DNA of 64,000 nucleotides from Geomonas limicola (GTDB lineage Bacteria; Desulfobacterota; Desulfuromonadia; Geobacterales; Geobacteraceae): the NCBI RefSeq assembly GCF_014193675.1, contig NZ_BLXZ01000001.1:248001-312000 (forward strand). The letters run 5' to 3'. Shown here piece by piece: positions 17,531-27,217 of the stretch. Below the pieces are notes generated by a model. It saw only the letters and a program-made list of their open reading frames with translations. It searched no databases and had not been told where the DNA came from. The position numbers were made by a program, and so were the translations under genes. Numbering within the stretch: position 1 is the stretch's first letter; each line of letters begins with the position of its first letter.

Positions 17531-18627
17531 TACTTCGCCTTGGAGGCTTTAACCACACCGGCATCCAACCCGGATTTTTTCAGTGACTTTGCCGCCTTTT
17601 CGGCTGACGCCATATCGGCGAAAGCACCGGCGCGCAGCTTGTAGACCGCCACCGGCAGGGTGGCAGTCTTGGGCAGCAGCTGGACCCCCTTGGCCTGGAG
17701 CCGGTTCTGCTCGCTGGCTGCCTTGCTCTCGCGCAAATAGGAGCCGGCATAGACGGCATAGCGGCCGTTTTCCTTGAGCATGAAGGCGTCCGGTGCGGCA
17801 AGCTTCAGGCGCTCCAGCTCTTCGAGCGCCTCGTCGCGGTTGGCGAAGTCGGCAAGGAAGAGCCGGTGCATCGGTTCGCCCTTCTGGCTCTTGGTCTTCA
17901 CCACCTGCGCGATCCCGGCCTTTTTCAGTTTCGCCAGGGCCGAGGTTACCTCGCTCTCGGCGAGGTCGCCGTTGATCTCCAGGGCATAGGCTGCCGCAGC
18001 AACCTTCTTGACCGGTACTGCAGCCTCTTTCCCCGCCGCTTTCGCCGCGGTCTTCTTCTCCTTAGCCTGAGCGGGCTTGGCCTCCTTGGCGGGCTGTCCC
18101 GGCTTGGCAGCGGCAGCCTTCTTCTCCTCAGGCTTACCGGCCGGAGCCTTGACAGCTTCCTTGGGCGCCCCCGGCTTGGCAGCTTCCTTGGCGGGAACCG
18201 CGGCGGCCTTCTTCTCTTCCGGTTTGGCCTTCTTCTCCTCGGGCTTGCCGGCTGCTGCTTTCTTCTCTTCGGGCTTGGCAGCAGGCTTTCCTGCCTCAGC
18301 CTTCTTCTCTTCCGGCTTGGCAACAGGCTTTCCAGCCTCGGCTTTCTTTTCTTCAGGCTTGCCGGCCGTTGCCTTGGCGTCCTCCGGCTTGCCCGGCGCA
18401 GCCTTGGAGGTATCGGGACGCGGCGGCAGCGGTTTTTTCACCGGTGCTTCGGCGGCCGGCGACGGCAGCGGCTTGGGCTCCTCGCCGCGCGGCTTGATGA
18501 GCCCGGTGAAGAAGTAGAGATAGGCGAAGACAAGGATGAGCAACAGGAGGATGAGCAGGAGCAGTTGCTGTGAACTCTTTTTTTCCGGCAGCTGATCCTC
18601 TGCATCCGGGTTGAAATCTTTGGCCAT
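17530..18627 (-). CDS. SPOR-domain membrane protein with Ala/Lys/Pro-rich linker
   Basis: 365 residues, single-pass inner-membrane protein: cytoplasmic N-terminus of about 20 residues, one membrane helix (LLLLILLLLILVFAYLYFF), a long low-complexity linker (about 45-200) built from imperfect copies of a KPEEKKAEAG-type unit, and two SPOR-like repeats at about 210-280 and 285-360. SPOR domains bind denuded septal peptidoglycan, so this protein probably senses or marks division sites. First gene of the operon with the MglA-like GTPase, which suggests a link between cell poles or septa and the GTPase. The repeat number is likely variable between strains. Confidence 0.8.
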   Translation of the reverse strand: MAKDFNPDAEDQLPEKKSSQQLLLLILLLLILVFAYLYFFTGLIKPRGEEPKPLPSPAAEAPVKKPLPPRPDTSKAAPGKPEDAKATAGKPEEKKAEAGKPVAKPEEKKAEAGKPAAKPEEKKAAAGKPEEKKAKPEEKKAAAVPAKEAAKPGAPKEAVKAPAGKPEEKKAAAAKPGQPAKEAKPAQAKEKKTAAKAAGKEAAVPVKKVAAAAYALEINGDLAESEVTSALAKLKKAGIAQVVKTKSQKGEPMHRLFLADFANRDEALEELERLKLAAPDAFMLKENGRYAVYAGSYLRESKAASEQNRLQAKGVQLLPKTATLPVAVYKLRAGAFADMASAEKAAKSLKKSGLDAGVVKASKAK

Positions 18628-18794
18628 GTTGCTGATCCTCCTCTTTGTAAATGGTAGTACTCAATGTTCAGCCGGAAAGAGACGTCTGGTAGACGTCCCG
18701 CCCCGGCCGCCTGGTCCCCGCGAGGTTCAGGCGGCCGGGAGTTCCGATAAATTAAAGCAAGGTGCCTGCAGCAAATCGAGGAGCCACGCGGTTT

Positions 18795-20894
18795 TTAGTG
18801 GGCACCGTTACCGTTCCCCTTCTGGTTCAGCGACTCGGTAATGATCTTTTGCGCCAGGTGACTCGGCACCTCCTCGTAGTGCGAGAATTCGGAGGTGAAC
18901 AGGCCGCGGTCACTGGTCATCGAGCGCAGGTCGTTGGAGTAGGTGAGGACCTCGGACATCGGGACCACCGAGCGGATGATCTGGGAGTTCGCCTTGGGCT
19001 CCACCCCGACCACCTTGCCGCGGCGCGAGTTGAGGTCGCCGATCACGTCACCCATGTTCTCGTCGGGAACCGTGACCTTCATGTTGACGATCGGCTCCAA
19101 GAGCACCGGTTTGCAGAGTTCCATCGCCTTTTTGAAGGCCATGGAGCCGGCCACCTTGAACGCCATCTCAGAGGAGTCGACCGTGTGGAAGGACCCGTCG
19201 ATGAGCGCCACCTTGAAATCGACCACCGGGTTGCCGGCGAGGAACCCTTCCTTGGCGGCATCCTGGATACCCTTGTCGACCGCCGGGATGTACTGGCGCG
19301 GGATCACGCCACCCACGATCTTGTCCTCGAACAGGTACCCTTCACCGCGCGGCAGCGGCGAGAGCTCGATCCAGCAATCGCCGTACTGGCCGCGGCCGCC
19401 GGACTGCTTCTTGTATTTCCCCTGCACCTTGGCGCTCCCCCTGATGGTCTCCAGGTAGGGGACCTTCGGAGTCTTCAGGACCACGTCCACGCCGAACTTG
19501 CGCTTCATCTTCTCGACGATCACTTCAAGGTGCACCTGCCCCATGCCCGAGATGATGAACTCCTTGGTCTGGGTATCGCGGTGCGACTCGAGGGTGGGCT
19601 CCTCCTCGATCATCCGGTGCAGCGCGTTGTGGATCTTGTCCTCGTCGGCCTTGGTCTTGGGCTCGATGGCGTAGGAGATGACCGGGGCAAGCTGCTGGGC
19701 CGGCTCGTAGAGGATCGGCTTGGCCTCGGCGCACAGGGTATCGCCGGTCACCGTCTCCTTTAACTTGGAGACCGCAACGATATCGCCGGCGACCGCCTGC
19801 TGGACCGGGTGCTGCTTTTTCCCTTCCAGCTCGTAGATCTGTCCGATACGTTCCTGAACCCCTTTGCTCGGGTTCCAGACCGTGGAGTCGGAGTTGAGTA
19901 CCCCCGAGTAGACCCTGAAGATGGTGATCTTGCCGGTGTAAGGATCCGAGGTGGTCTTGAAGACCAGCGCCGAGAACGGCTCGTTCTCGGAGGGGGCGCG
20001 CTCGATGATCTCCTGGCTCTTGGGATCCATGCCGACCGCGTTGGTGCGGTCCAAGGGGGACGGCAGGTAGTCGCAGACCGCGTCCAGCAACTGCGCCACG
20101 CCGATGTTCATGGCGGCGGAGCCGCACAGCACCGGGGTGAAGGTGTTGCGCATGGTGCCGACCCTCAGGCCGTCCAGGATCTCCGCCTCGGTGAGCTCCC
20201 CAACCTCCAGGAACTTCTCGGTGAGCGCGTCGTAGGCCTCGGCCACCGTCTCAACCATCATGTCGCGCAGCCGGTTCGCCTCGTCCAGGTACTCGCCGGG
20301 GATCTCCTCTTCGCTGAACTTGCCGGAGAGGTCGTCCTTGTAGACAAAGGCCTTCATCCGGATCAGGTCGATGACCCCCTTGAACTCTGCCTCCAGCCCC
20401 AAGGGGATCTGCACCGCGACACCGCGGGCACCCAGGGCCTTTTCCATGTCATCGATGGCGCGGAAGAAGCTGGCGCGTTCCCGATCCAGTTTGTTAACGA
20501 AGGCGATGCGCGGGATCTCGAACTCGTTGGCCCACTGCCAGACCTCTTCGGTCTGCACCTTCACCCCCGAGATGGCGGAGAGGATGACCACGGCGCAGTC
20601 CAGGGCGCGCATGCAGGCGCGGGTATCGGCGATGAAGTTGCCGTAGCCCGGGGTGTCAACCAGGTGAATGGAGTGCCCTTTCCACTCGCAGTGGTCCAGG
20701 GAGGAGGTGATGGAGATGCGACGCTTGATCTCCTCAGGCTCATAGTCCATCGTGGAGGTGCCATCGTCGACGCGCCCGAGGCGGTCGATCATCCCGGCGT
20801 CGAACAGGATCGCCTCGGCAAGCGAGGTCTTCCCGGCACCCCCGTGAGCTACAATTCCCAGATTGCGCAGTTTTGCCGTTTCATACCTTCCCAT
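18795..20894 (-). CDS. Elongation factor G paralogue (EF-G-like)
   Basis: Translational GTPase of 699 residues with all five EF-G domains. G1 is AHGGAGKTS instead of the usual AHIDAGKTT, G3 is DTPGYGNF, G4 NKLD. The G1 change and the short, GGAGKT-type loop mark the EF-G-like subfamily often present beside a canonical fusA in Geobacter; a role in ribosome recycling or stress translation is possible but unproven. ATG preceded by a G-rich ribosome site. Canonical fusA with the str operon is not in this window. Confidence 0.9.
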   Translation of the reverse strand: MGRYETAKLRNLGIVAHGGAGKTSLAEAILFDAGMIDRLGRVDDGTSTMDYEPEEIKRRISITSSLDHCEWKGHSIHLVDTPGYGNFIADTRACMRALDCAVVILSAISGVKVQTEEVWQWANEFEIPRIAFVNKLDRERASFFRAIDDMEKALGARGVAVQIPLGLEAEFKGVIDLIRMKAFVYKDDLSGKFSEEEIPGEYLDEANRLRDMMVETVAEAYDALTEKFLEVGELTEAEILDGLRVGTMRNTFTPVLCGSAAMNIGVAQLLDAVCDYLPSPLDRTNAVGMDPKSQEIIERAPSENEPFSALVFKTTSDPYTGKITIFRVYSGVLNSDSTVWNPSKGVQERIGQIYELEGKKQHPVQQAVAGDIVAVSKLKETVTGDTLCAEAKPILYEPAQQLAPVISYAIEPKTKADEDKIHNALHRMIEEEPTLESHRDTQTKEFIISGMGQVHLEVIVEKMKRKFGVDVVLKTPKVPYLETIRGSAKVQGKYKKQSGGRGQYGDCWIELSPLPRGEGYLFEDKIVGGVIPRQYIPAVDKGIQDAAKEGFLAGNPVVDFKVALIDGSFHTVDSSEMAFKVAGSMAFKKAMELCKPVLLEPIVNMKVTVPDENMGDVIGDLNSRRGKVVGVEPKANSQIIRSVVPMSEVLTYSNDLRSMTSDRGLFTSEFSHYEEVPSHLAQKIITESLNQKGNGNGAH

Positions 20895-21156
20895 AGTGCC
20901 CCCCGTTGGAATTTAATCAGTCACTGACCTACTTCGAACGAAATACGAGCTTTGAGAGAAACGAACTCCAGTTTCCGGTACTATCCTCCTGCCGCGACCT
21001 CCTTTGAAAAGGTTCTCTGTGGTGTGTGTTCTCCGTTTAAAAAGCATGGGCTCATCTTGCAGCCTGCCGGTCGTTTCCATCCGTCAGTTTAACTTTGGCA
21101 CCGAAGCGGTTCAGATGTTCACCATAAAACAAGAGAACGTAGAACTAAGAACCGCT

Positions 21157-21921
21157 TTATTTGTTCCTGCGGTAGATGATGCGCAGCCCCTCCAGGGTGA
21201 GGAACTCGTCCACATTCTCGATAGTGGTCGATTCCGGCGCGATCAGCGAGGCGAGACCGCCGGTGGCAATGACCTTGGGGTTTTCCTTCCCCTCCCCTTT
21301 CATGCGCTGCACGATCCCGTCCACCAGGCCGACGTAGCCGAAGAAGATACCGGCCTGCATCGAGTTCACGGTGTTCTTGGCGATGATGCTGGCCGGGCGG
21401 GCGATCTCCACCCGGGGGAGCTTGCTCGCCTTCTGGAAGAGCGCCTCCATGGAGATCATGAGCCCGGGGGCGATGGCGCCGCCGCAGTACTCGCCTTTCT
21501 TGTTCACGTAGTCGAAGGTGGTGGCGGTGCCGAAGTCGACGATGATGAGCGCGGTTTTGTACTTCTCATAACCGGCAATGGCATTGACGATGCGGTCTGC
21601 CCCCACTTCTTTGGGGTTATCGTAGTGGATCGGCATACCGGTCTTGATGCCGGGGCCCACCACGTACGGGGTTATCTCGAAGTACTGGCGGGAGAGTTTC
21701 TCCAGGACGCCGGTAAGGGTTGGCACCACCGAGGAGATGATGATGTCCTTCACATCCGAAAAGACGATCCCGGCGAGCCTGAACAGGTCGTGAAACAAGA
21801 TACCGTACTCATCGGTGGTCTTGAACTTGTCGGTAGAAACGCGCCAGTCCTTAACCAGCCGCTCTTCGTGGTAGATACCCAGTACGATATTGCTGTTTCC
21901 AACGTCGATAACCAGCAGCAA
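21157..21921 (-). CDS. coaX: Type III pantothenate kinase
   Basis: First step of coenzyme A synthesis: ATP-dependent phosphorylation of pantothenate. 254 residues of the ASKHA fold, with N-terminal [10 protein letters not shown] (D6), [13 protein letters not shown] and the phosphate loop [11 protein letters not shown]. The start is TTG at 21921, with GGAGGG seven bases upstream; no nearby ATG. Followed in the same direction upstream by birA across a 215-base gap. Confidence 0.93.
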   Translation of the reverse strand: MLLVIDVGNSNIVLGIYHEERLVKDWRVSTDKFKTTDEYGILFHDLFRLAGIVFSDVKDIIISSVVPTLTGVLEKLSRQYFEITPYVVGPGIKTGMPIHYDNPKEVGADRIVNAIAGYEKYKTALIIVDFGTATTFDYVNKKGEYCGGAIAPGLMISMEALFQKASKLPRVEIARPASIIAKNTVNSMQAGIFFGYVGLVDGIVQRMKGEGKENPKVIATGGLASLIAPESTTIENVDEFLTLEGLRIIYRRNK

Positions 21922-22136
21922 AACAGACCCTCCAACAGGGATTGATAGAAAATCTCAAATATGAACAGGGATGAACAGGATAAAGGGGATAAACCCAAAA
22001 TCTTCAGGGTCGAGCCAAACCTGAAAAGACCAGGCAGTAAAGACTGACAGCTTCAGGTCGTACTAAAGGATGTCGTGGTTCAAGCCTTGTGCTTTTATCC
22101 CGCTTATCCCGTTCATCCCTGTTGGTTGTTTTTTGG

Positions 22137-23132
22137 TTAGGTATCCCTGTCCAGCAGGGTTACGTCCCCGGAGAGCACGGTTTCCAGCGGCCCCTGTTCC
22201 GGCTGTACCAGGAGGGCGCCGAAGGCATCCACCCCCTGCACGGTTCCCCGGAACTCACGGTCGCCGGAACTCACCTTGACGCGACGCCCGCCGATTGCCG
22301 AACGCTCCAGCCATTCGGCCCGTATAGGGGCCTCCCCCTCCACCAGGAACCGGTCGTAGAGTACGTCAAGTTCTTCGAGGAGCGCCCGGGTGAACCCGAC
22401 GCGCTGCACCGGTTGGCCCGAGGCCTCGAGGAGCGAGGTGGCAGGATGGCGCAGGGTGCTCCCCAACTGCCCCAGGCGCATGTTCAGGTTCACCCCGATC
22501 CCCAACACCACGAAGTTCACCTTCTCGGTCTCGGCGTTCATCTCGTTTAACAGCCCCGCGACCTTCTTCCCGTCTACCAGGATGTCGTTGGGCCACTTGA
22601 TCTGCGGCGAAAGCGTCGTTACGCGCTCGATGGCACGCGCCACGGCGACCACGGAAAGAAAGGTGAGCTGGCAGGCGGCAACCGGAGAGATCGGGGGACG
22701 CAACACCACCGAACAGTACAGGTTAACACCGGGCGGAGAGAGCCAGACTCGACCGAGCCTCCCCTTCCCCGCCGACTGCGTGTCGGCGATCACCACAGTG
22801 CCCTCGACGGCACCATCCTCGGCCATACGGAAGGCGACGGAGTTGGTCGAATCAGTCTCTTTCAGGCAGACCACGCGGCCGCCGACCCGCCTGGTGGCGA
22901 GCCCGCGCGTCAGGTCCGCCGGGGTGATCAGGTCGGGCGCAGTCACCAGGCGGTATCCCTTGGCAGGCACCGACTCGATCCGGTACCCCTGACTGCGCAG
23001 CCCCTTGATGTGCTTCCAGACGGCGGTGCGCGACACCCCGAGTTCACGGCTCAACGCTTCGCCCGAGGCAAAGCCTGCCCCAGCCAGCATGATCTCCAGG
23101 ATCCTGGCGTCGACACTCTCCTCTAGCAACAC
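22137..23132 (-). CDS. birA: Biotin-protein ligase / biotin operon repressor
   Basis: Attaches biotin to carboxylase carrier proteins and represses biotin synthesis. 331 residues: winged-helix HTH at about 8-70 (SGEALSRELGVSRTAVWKHIKGL), ligase domain with biotin-binding SAGKGRLGRVW and KWPNDILVDGKKVAGLL, and a C-terminal SH3-like domain. The GTG at 23132 overlaps the nadC stop by ten bases and a GGAGGA lies directly before it; the adjacent TTG is a close alternative. The HTH makes it the repressor-type (BirA) rather than mono-functional ligase. Confidence 0.93.
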   Translation of the reverse strand: MLLEESVDARILEIMLAGAGFASGEALSRELGVSRTAVWKHIKGLRSQGYRIESVPAKGYRLVTAPDLITPADLTRGLATRRVGGRVVCLKETDSTNSVAFRMAEDGAVEGTVVIADTQSAGKGRLGRVWLSPPGVNLYCSVVLRPPISPVAACQLTFLSVVAVARAIERVTTLSPQIKWPNDILVDGKKVAGLLNEMNAETEKVNFVVLGIGVNLNMRLGQLGSTLRHPATSLLEASGQPVQRVGFTRALLEELDVLYDRFLVEGEAPIRAEWLERSAIGGRRVKVSSGDREFRGTVQGVDAFGALLVQPEQGPLETVLSGDVTLLDRDT

Positions 23133-23974
23133 TCCTCCATCAACATGGAAATGTCGGCGGCCCTTACCGAGTGGGTGAGCGCTCCGACCGAGATGATGTC
23201 GACTCCGGTGAGGGCGATGCCGCGAATGGTCTTCAGGTTCACCCCACCGGAGGCCTCAACCAGCGCACGCTTGTCGATCAGGGCCACCGCCTCGTTCATC
23301 TGCTCCAGGGTCATGTTGTCCAGCATGATGATGTCGGCACCGGCCTCGAGGGCCTGGCGCACCTCGTCGAGCGACTCGGTCTCCACCTCGATCTTCAGGG
23401 TGTGGGGGATGAAGGCACGCGCCCGACGGACCGCCTCGGCGATCCCGCCAGCTGCGGCGATGTGGTTTTCCTTGATGAGCACCCCGTCGTAGAGGCCGGT
23501 GCGGTGATTGGTACCGCCGCCTACGCGGACCGAGTACTTCTCAAGTACCCGCAGGCCGGGGGTCGTCTTCCTGGTATCGACCACACGGGCACCGGTCCCC
23601 TCGAGTTCCTTCACGAAGGCAGCGGTCTGCGTGGCGATGCCGCACATGCGCTGTAACAGGTTCAAGGAAACCCGTTCTCCCTGCAGAAGTGCCGCGGCGT
23701 CACCCTCGATGCGGGCGATGACCGTTCCTGGCTCGACACGGGCGCCGTCCTCGTATACTGCCTGGAATTCTGTGCTGGGATCCAGTCGAGAGAAAACACG
23801 CGCGGCTACTGAGAGACCGGAAAGAACCAGCGGTTCCTTGGCAACCAGGCGTGCCCGCATGCGACGGGCCTGGGGAAGCATGGCTTGAGTGGTGATGTCG
23901 CCGGTATGAATGTCCTCGGCGAGTGCTACTTCGATTATCTTGTCAATTCCGTTCATGTATTTAGGCATCTCCAT
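23123..23974 (-). CDS. nadC: Nicotinate-nucleotide pyrophosphorylase (carboxylating)
   Basis: De novo NAD synthesis: quinolinate and PRPP to nicotinate mononucleotide. 283 residues. Family motifs: EDIHTGDITTQ, RKTTPGLRVLEKYSVRVGGGTNHR, HTLKIEVETES, DNMTLEQM and EASGGVNLKTI. An ATG at 23956 (six residues inside) has GGAGA eleven bases upstream and matches usual start positions well; the upstream ATG at 23974 has no ribosome site, so either may be right. It overlaps birA. Confidence 0.95.
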   Translation of the reverse strand: MEMPKYMNGIDKIIEVALAEDIHTGDITTQAMLPQARRMRARLVAKEPLVLSGLSVAARVFSRLDPSTEFQAVYEDGARVEPGTVIARIEGDAAALLQGERVSLNLLQRMCGIATQTAAFVKELEGTGARVVDTRKTTPGLRVLEKYSVRVGGGTNHRTGLYDGVLIKENHIAAAGGIAEAVRRARAFIPHTLKIEVETESLDEVRQALEAGADIIMLDNMTLEQMNEAVALIDKRALVEASGGVNLKTIRGIALTGVDIISVGALTHSVRAADISMLMEECC

Positions 23975-24045
23975 CGTCTAAAGCGGCAGTTTTTTATAGC
24001 ACAGCTTAACCAACCCCGCAACCGCTAATAGAGTCGGGCAAACCG

Positions 24046-24585
24046 CTACTGACGCAGTTCTGACGGCACCCCGGCCTGGGTTGCCTGACGATCGAGATCG
24101 GCCAACTGTTTCTGCAGTTCTGCGATGTGCAGTTCATCGGCCGAGACCTCGGCCTGCATGCTGTTTACCGCGACCCGGTCTTGCACCCTGGTATAGATAA
24201 TCCGTTTGCGCCTGAGTTCGGCAAGCTTGTTCTGCTTTTCAGGGAGCCCGTCCTGGAGGGTTTTCAGCCTGTTGCGCAGCGCGGCGAAGGAGTCGCGCCA
24301 CCAGCCAGCCGACTTTCCACCGTAGCTCGCAGGCTCCGCCTGCAGGACGGAATCGGTCTGCGTGGACGGTCCGGAAGGGCTTGCCGGCACCGGCGGTTTC
24401 ACGGCGCTGGGCTCGTCGGCAATATTCATTTCTTTGGCACGGTGACGGTACTTGGCGGGGATAGTATCGGGGTTATCGGTGAAGTGGGTGACGCCCTGGG
24501 CATCGACCCAGGTGTAGAAGGCTGCCTGTGCGTCCGGGGAGTGAATGGTCAATAGAAACAACAACGCGACGAAAGTCATCTTCAT
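24046..24585 (-). CDS. DUF4124 domain protein, exported
   Basis: 179 residues from ATG at 24585, with GGAGGG upstream. Signal peptide MKMTFVALLFLLTIHSPDAQA, then the DUF4124 core FYTWVDAQGVTHFTDNPDTIP, a short beta unit common in periplasmic proteins of Proteobacteria. The C-terminal half is a charged coiled coil (LRNRLKTLQDGLPEKQNKLAELRRK; heptads about 100-170). Function unknown. It is divergent from the 12-heme cytochrome, with a 157-base gap. Confidence 0.8.
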   Translation of the reverse strand: MKMTFVALLFLLTIHSPDAQAAFYTWVDAQGVTHFTDNPDTIPAKYRHRAKEMNIADEPSAVKPPVPASPSGPSTQTDSVLQAEPASYGGKSAGWWRDSFAALRNRLKTLQDGLPEKQNKLAELRRKRIIYTRVQDRVAVNSMQAEVSADELHIAELQKQLADLDRQATQAGVPSELRQ

Positions 24586-24650
24586 ACTTCCCTCCAGAAT
24601 CTCCAGTGCAAAAAATCGGCTAAACATGAAAAACGATAAAGACTTTTGAA

Positions 24651-24679
24651 TTGACGCTGGTGCGATCCGTGTGTATATT
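24651..24679 (+). promoter_or_regulatory. Sigma-70 promoter of the 12-heme cytochrome gene
   Basis: TTGACG, 17 bases, TATATT. Transcription should start near 24686, about 57 bases before the ATG. No riboswitch is seen in this leader. Confidence 0.75.
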
Positions 24680-24742
24680 ATGGCGGCTTCTGCCCGGGTC
24701 GGCAAAGCAAATCATAACTTTCAACGTCAGAAGGAGTGTACC

Positions 24743-25762
24743 ATGCAGTTTCGCCTTTCCGTTCTAACGCTGTTCATTCTTTGTGCTTTGCCGATTTCTG
24801 GTTGGGCTCTTGAGACCAAGGACATCAAGTTCCCTATCAAAAACGCCGATCCGGTTACCTTCAGCCACGACGTTCATCTGAAAGCCTATAACAACAACTG
24901 CAAAATCTGTCACAACGCCATCTTCAACCTGAAGGACAAGCGCCACTATACCATGGCCGAGATGGAAAAGACTAAATCCTGCGGCGCCTGCCACACGGGC
25001 GTCAAGGCTTTCAGCGTTGCCGATGGCAAGAGCTGCAACCGCTGCCACAAAGGCAAACCGCGCAACGTCGAGTACAAGGTGAAGGGCGCTGGGGAGATCG
25101 TGTTCAGCCACGCAAACCACCTGGCCAAAGTCAGCAACGATTGCAAGGCCTGCCACAGCAAGATCATCACCGGCAAGGACGGTCGCGTCACCATGGCGCA
25201 GATGGAAAAAGGGAAAACCTGCGGTGCCTGCCACAACGGCAAGCGCGCCTTCACGGTGGCCGGTAACTGCGGCAACTGCCACAAAGGGATGAAGCCCCAC
25301 GACATCACCTTCAAGATGAAGGGGATCAACCAGGTGGTGTTCAGCCACGATGTCCACACTTCGGCCTACAGCTGCAAGGAGTGCCACACCAAGGTCTTCG
25401 CCTTCAAGGCCGGTGCAAAACACTACACCATGGCCGAGATGGAGAAGGGTAAATCGTGCGGCACCTGCCACAACGGCAAGGACGCCTTCTCGGCGGCCGG
25501 CGATTGCAACAAGTGCCACAAGGGCTTCAAGCCGGGCACCATAATCTTTAAAACCGACAGCGGTGACGCCAAGTTCAGCCACGACTTCCACCTGGAAGCC
25601 TACAAGTGCGCCGACTGCCACACCAAGGTATTCCCCTACAAACGCGGCGTCCAGCGCGCCACCATGGGTGACATGGAGCACGGCAAGTCCTGCGGTGCCT
25701 GCCACAACGGCAAGGACGCCTTCAGCGCCGCGGGCGATTGCGAGAAGTGCCACAAGATGTAA
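24743..25762 (+). CDS. Dodecaheme c7-type cytochrome (four triheme domains)
   Basis: Periplasmic electron carrier of 339 residues with a signal peptide (MQFRLSVLTLFILCALPISGWA). Twelve CxxCH motifs are present, arranged as four repeats of about 75-80 residues, each with a FSH(D/A)xH segment, then one heme, a TMAEMEKGKSCGACH-type heme, and a C(N/E/G)xCHK heme. This is the c(7)-type triheme domain in tandem, as in the nanowire-type dodecaheme proteins of Geobacter, but the repeat is the longer (HYTMAEME) subtype rather than the PpcA subtype. ATG at 24743 has AAGGAG; own promoter and terminator, so single-gene unit. Confidence 0.93.
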   Translation: MQFRLSVLTLFILCALPISGWALETKDIKFPIKNADPVTFSHDVHLKAYNNNCKICHNAIFNLKDKRHYTMAEMEKTKSCGACHTGVKAFSVADGKSCNRCHKGKPRNVEYKVKGAGEIVFSHANHLAKVSNDCKACHSKIITGKDGRVTMAQMEKGKTCGACHNGKRAFTVAGNCGNCHKGMKPHDITFKMKGINQVVFSHDVHTSAYSCKECHTKVFAFKAGAKHYTMAEMEKGKSCGTCHNGKDAFSAAGDCNKCHKGFKPGTIIFKTDSGDAKFSHDFHLEAYKCADCHTKVFPYKRGVQRATMGDMEHGKSCGACHNGKDAFSAAGDCEKCHKM

Positions 25763-25794
25763 GCTGTCGAAAATCGACGAGCACACACAAAAAG

Positions 25795-25821
25795 CGGGGT
25801 CCCCAGGGACCTCGTTTTTTT
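25795..25821 (+). terminator. Terminator after the dodecaheme cytochrome
   Basis: Arms CGGGGTCCC and GGGACCTCG with a two-base loop and a run of seven T. Confidence 0.85.
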
Positions 25822-25974
25822 CATGCCTACCCTCCTCCCCCCGCCAGTTCTCACCCGCTACCGCACTAGCCTGAGCCCCCTGCGCGAGTATACTTGAGCT
25901 GGCCTGCTCTCGTCTGGATGCGGACCGACCCTGCAAAACAGTCTTGCCATTATCAGGTACCCGGGAGGTAGGTC

Positions 25975-26754
25975 ATGGCAGAACTCTATATAGGATGCAG
26001 CGGCTTCAGCTACCGCCATTGGCGCGGCAACTTCTACCCCGAGGCTCTCCCTACCAAATCCTGGTATGCCCACTACCGTAGTGCCTTCTCCACGGTCGAA
26101 CTGAACGTAACCTTCTACCGCACCCCACGGGCGGAAGCCTTCGACACCTGGTACGCCAACAGCGAGCCCTGGTTCAGTTTTGCCGTCAAGGGGAGCAGGT
26201 ACATCACCCACCTCAAGCGCCTCGTAGATACCGAGAGTTCTCTCGAGCACTTCTTTACACCGGTGCTTCATCTCAAGGAAAAGCTGAAGATGGTGCTCTG
26301 GCAGCTGCCGCCGGACTTCAAATGCGATCCGGGACGCTTGAAGGGCTTTATTAAAGAGTTGATGAACTACCCGGTGCGCAACGTCTTTGAGTTCCGCAAC
26401 GAGAGCTGGTTGACGCCTGAAATCGTTGCGCTGTGCCGGGAACACCGGGTGGGTCTTTGCATGGCTGATCGCCCCTCGTTTCTGGACGCGCCCCCGGTGA
26501 CCGCGGACTTCGTCTATCTGCGCCGGCACGGCGCGGAAGGGAACTACATCGGCGAGTATTCCGAGGAGCAGGTGACACGTGATGCAGAACGGATCAGGCG
26601 CTACCTGGCCGATCAGCTCGACGTCTTCATCTACTACAACAACGACGCCGGAGGTGCCGCACCACGCAACGCCCTGCAACTGCGCTCCCTTTTAGGCGCT
26701 GCGGGCACCCCCCACCCTGCCCCAGGTATTTCTAGGCCTTCGCGAGAAAACTGA
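25975..26754 (+). CDS. DUF72 family protein
   Basis: 259 residues, TIM-barrel-like DUF72 (YecE). Typical phrases: YIGCSGFSYRHWRG near the N-terminus, FSTVELNVTFYRTP, FAVKGSRYITH, FEFRNESWL, ADFVYLRRHG and the C-terminal VFIYYNNDAGG. Function of the family is unknown; endonuclease-IV-like barrel folds have been noted. Start ATG with GGGAGG. The 3' end overlaps the convergent DprA-like gene by 23 bases, so their ends are read in both directions. Confidence 0.9.
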   Translation: MAELYIGCSGFSYRHWRGNFYPEALPTKSWYAHYRSAFSTVELNVTFYRTPRAEAFDTWYANSEPWFSFAVKGSRYITHLKRLVDTESSLEHFFTPVLHLKEKLKMVLWQLPPDFKCDPGRLKGFIKELMNYPVRNVFEFRNESWLTPEIVALCREHRVGLCMADRPSFLDAPPVTADFVYLRRHGAEGNYIGEYSEEQVTRDAERIRRYLADQLDVFIYYNNDAGGAAPRNALQLRSLLGAAGTPHPAPGISRPSREN

Positions 26755-27217
26755 CCGGCTTTTCCGCCGGTATCTCAGCGCACAGCTTTGCGACCTCACC
26801 TCCTTTCGCAGCATAGGCAACCACGATCTCATCCGAGAGTTCCACGATGAGCCGGTTTCTCTGGCGACACTTGTCCCTGCAGGGGTGGGAGACACTCTCC
26901 GCGTATCGGGTTACCACAAGTAGATCCCCCTTTGCCAAGGCTCGATCCGCTCCGGGGAACGAGGGTAGAGCCAGACCGCGAGCCAGCACCCAGACCAGCG
27001 GGTGTCCCGCAACGAGTAACCAGTCAAGCAGCACCTTCTCCAGCGGGACCTGAAACCCGGAGACGATGCAGCCATTATCCCTGCAACGCTTTTCGAACCA
27101 GCCACGGGCCAAGGTGACCGCTTCGCTCGGGCTACTTCGAGAGGCAAAAAAGGCAGTCTTGTGCAGGCGCAGCAGTTCTGGATTCCCCAACATTGCCCCC
27201 AATCCCACCAGTTCCAT
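26732..27217 (-). CDS. Small DprA/SMF-like Rossmann protein
   Basis: 161 residues from ATG at 27217, preceded by GGAGGGGG; the longer frame to 27412 is not supported. The sequence (MELVGLGAMLGNPELLRL, FFASRSSPSEAVTLARGWFE, LLDWLLVAGHPLVWVLARGL, LLVVTRYAES) follows the DNA-processing-protein DprA (SMF) fold in reduced form, without the winged-helix and SAM domains of full DprA. Single-strand DNA handling is inferred by fold only; many such short proteins have no assigned role. Confidence 0.6.
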   Translation of the reverse strand: MELVGLGAMLGNPELLRLHKTAFFASRSSPSEAVTLARGWFEKRCRDNGCIVSGFQVPLEKVLLDWLLVAGHPLVWVLARGLALPSFPGADRALAKGDLLVVTRYAESVSHPCRDKCRQRNRLIVELSDEIVVAYAAKGGEVAKLCAEIPAEKPVSFLAKA

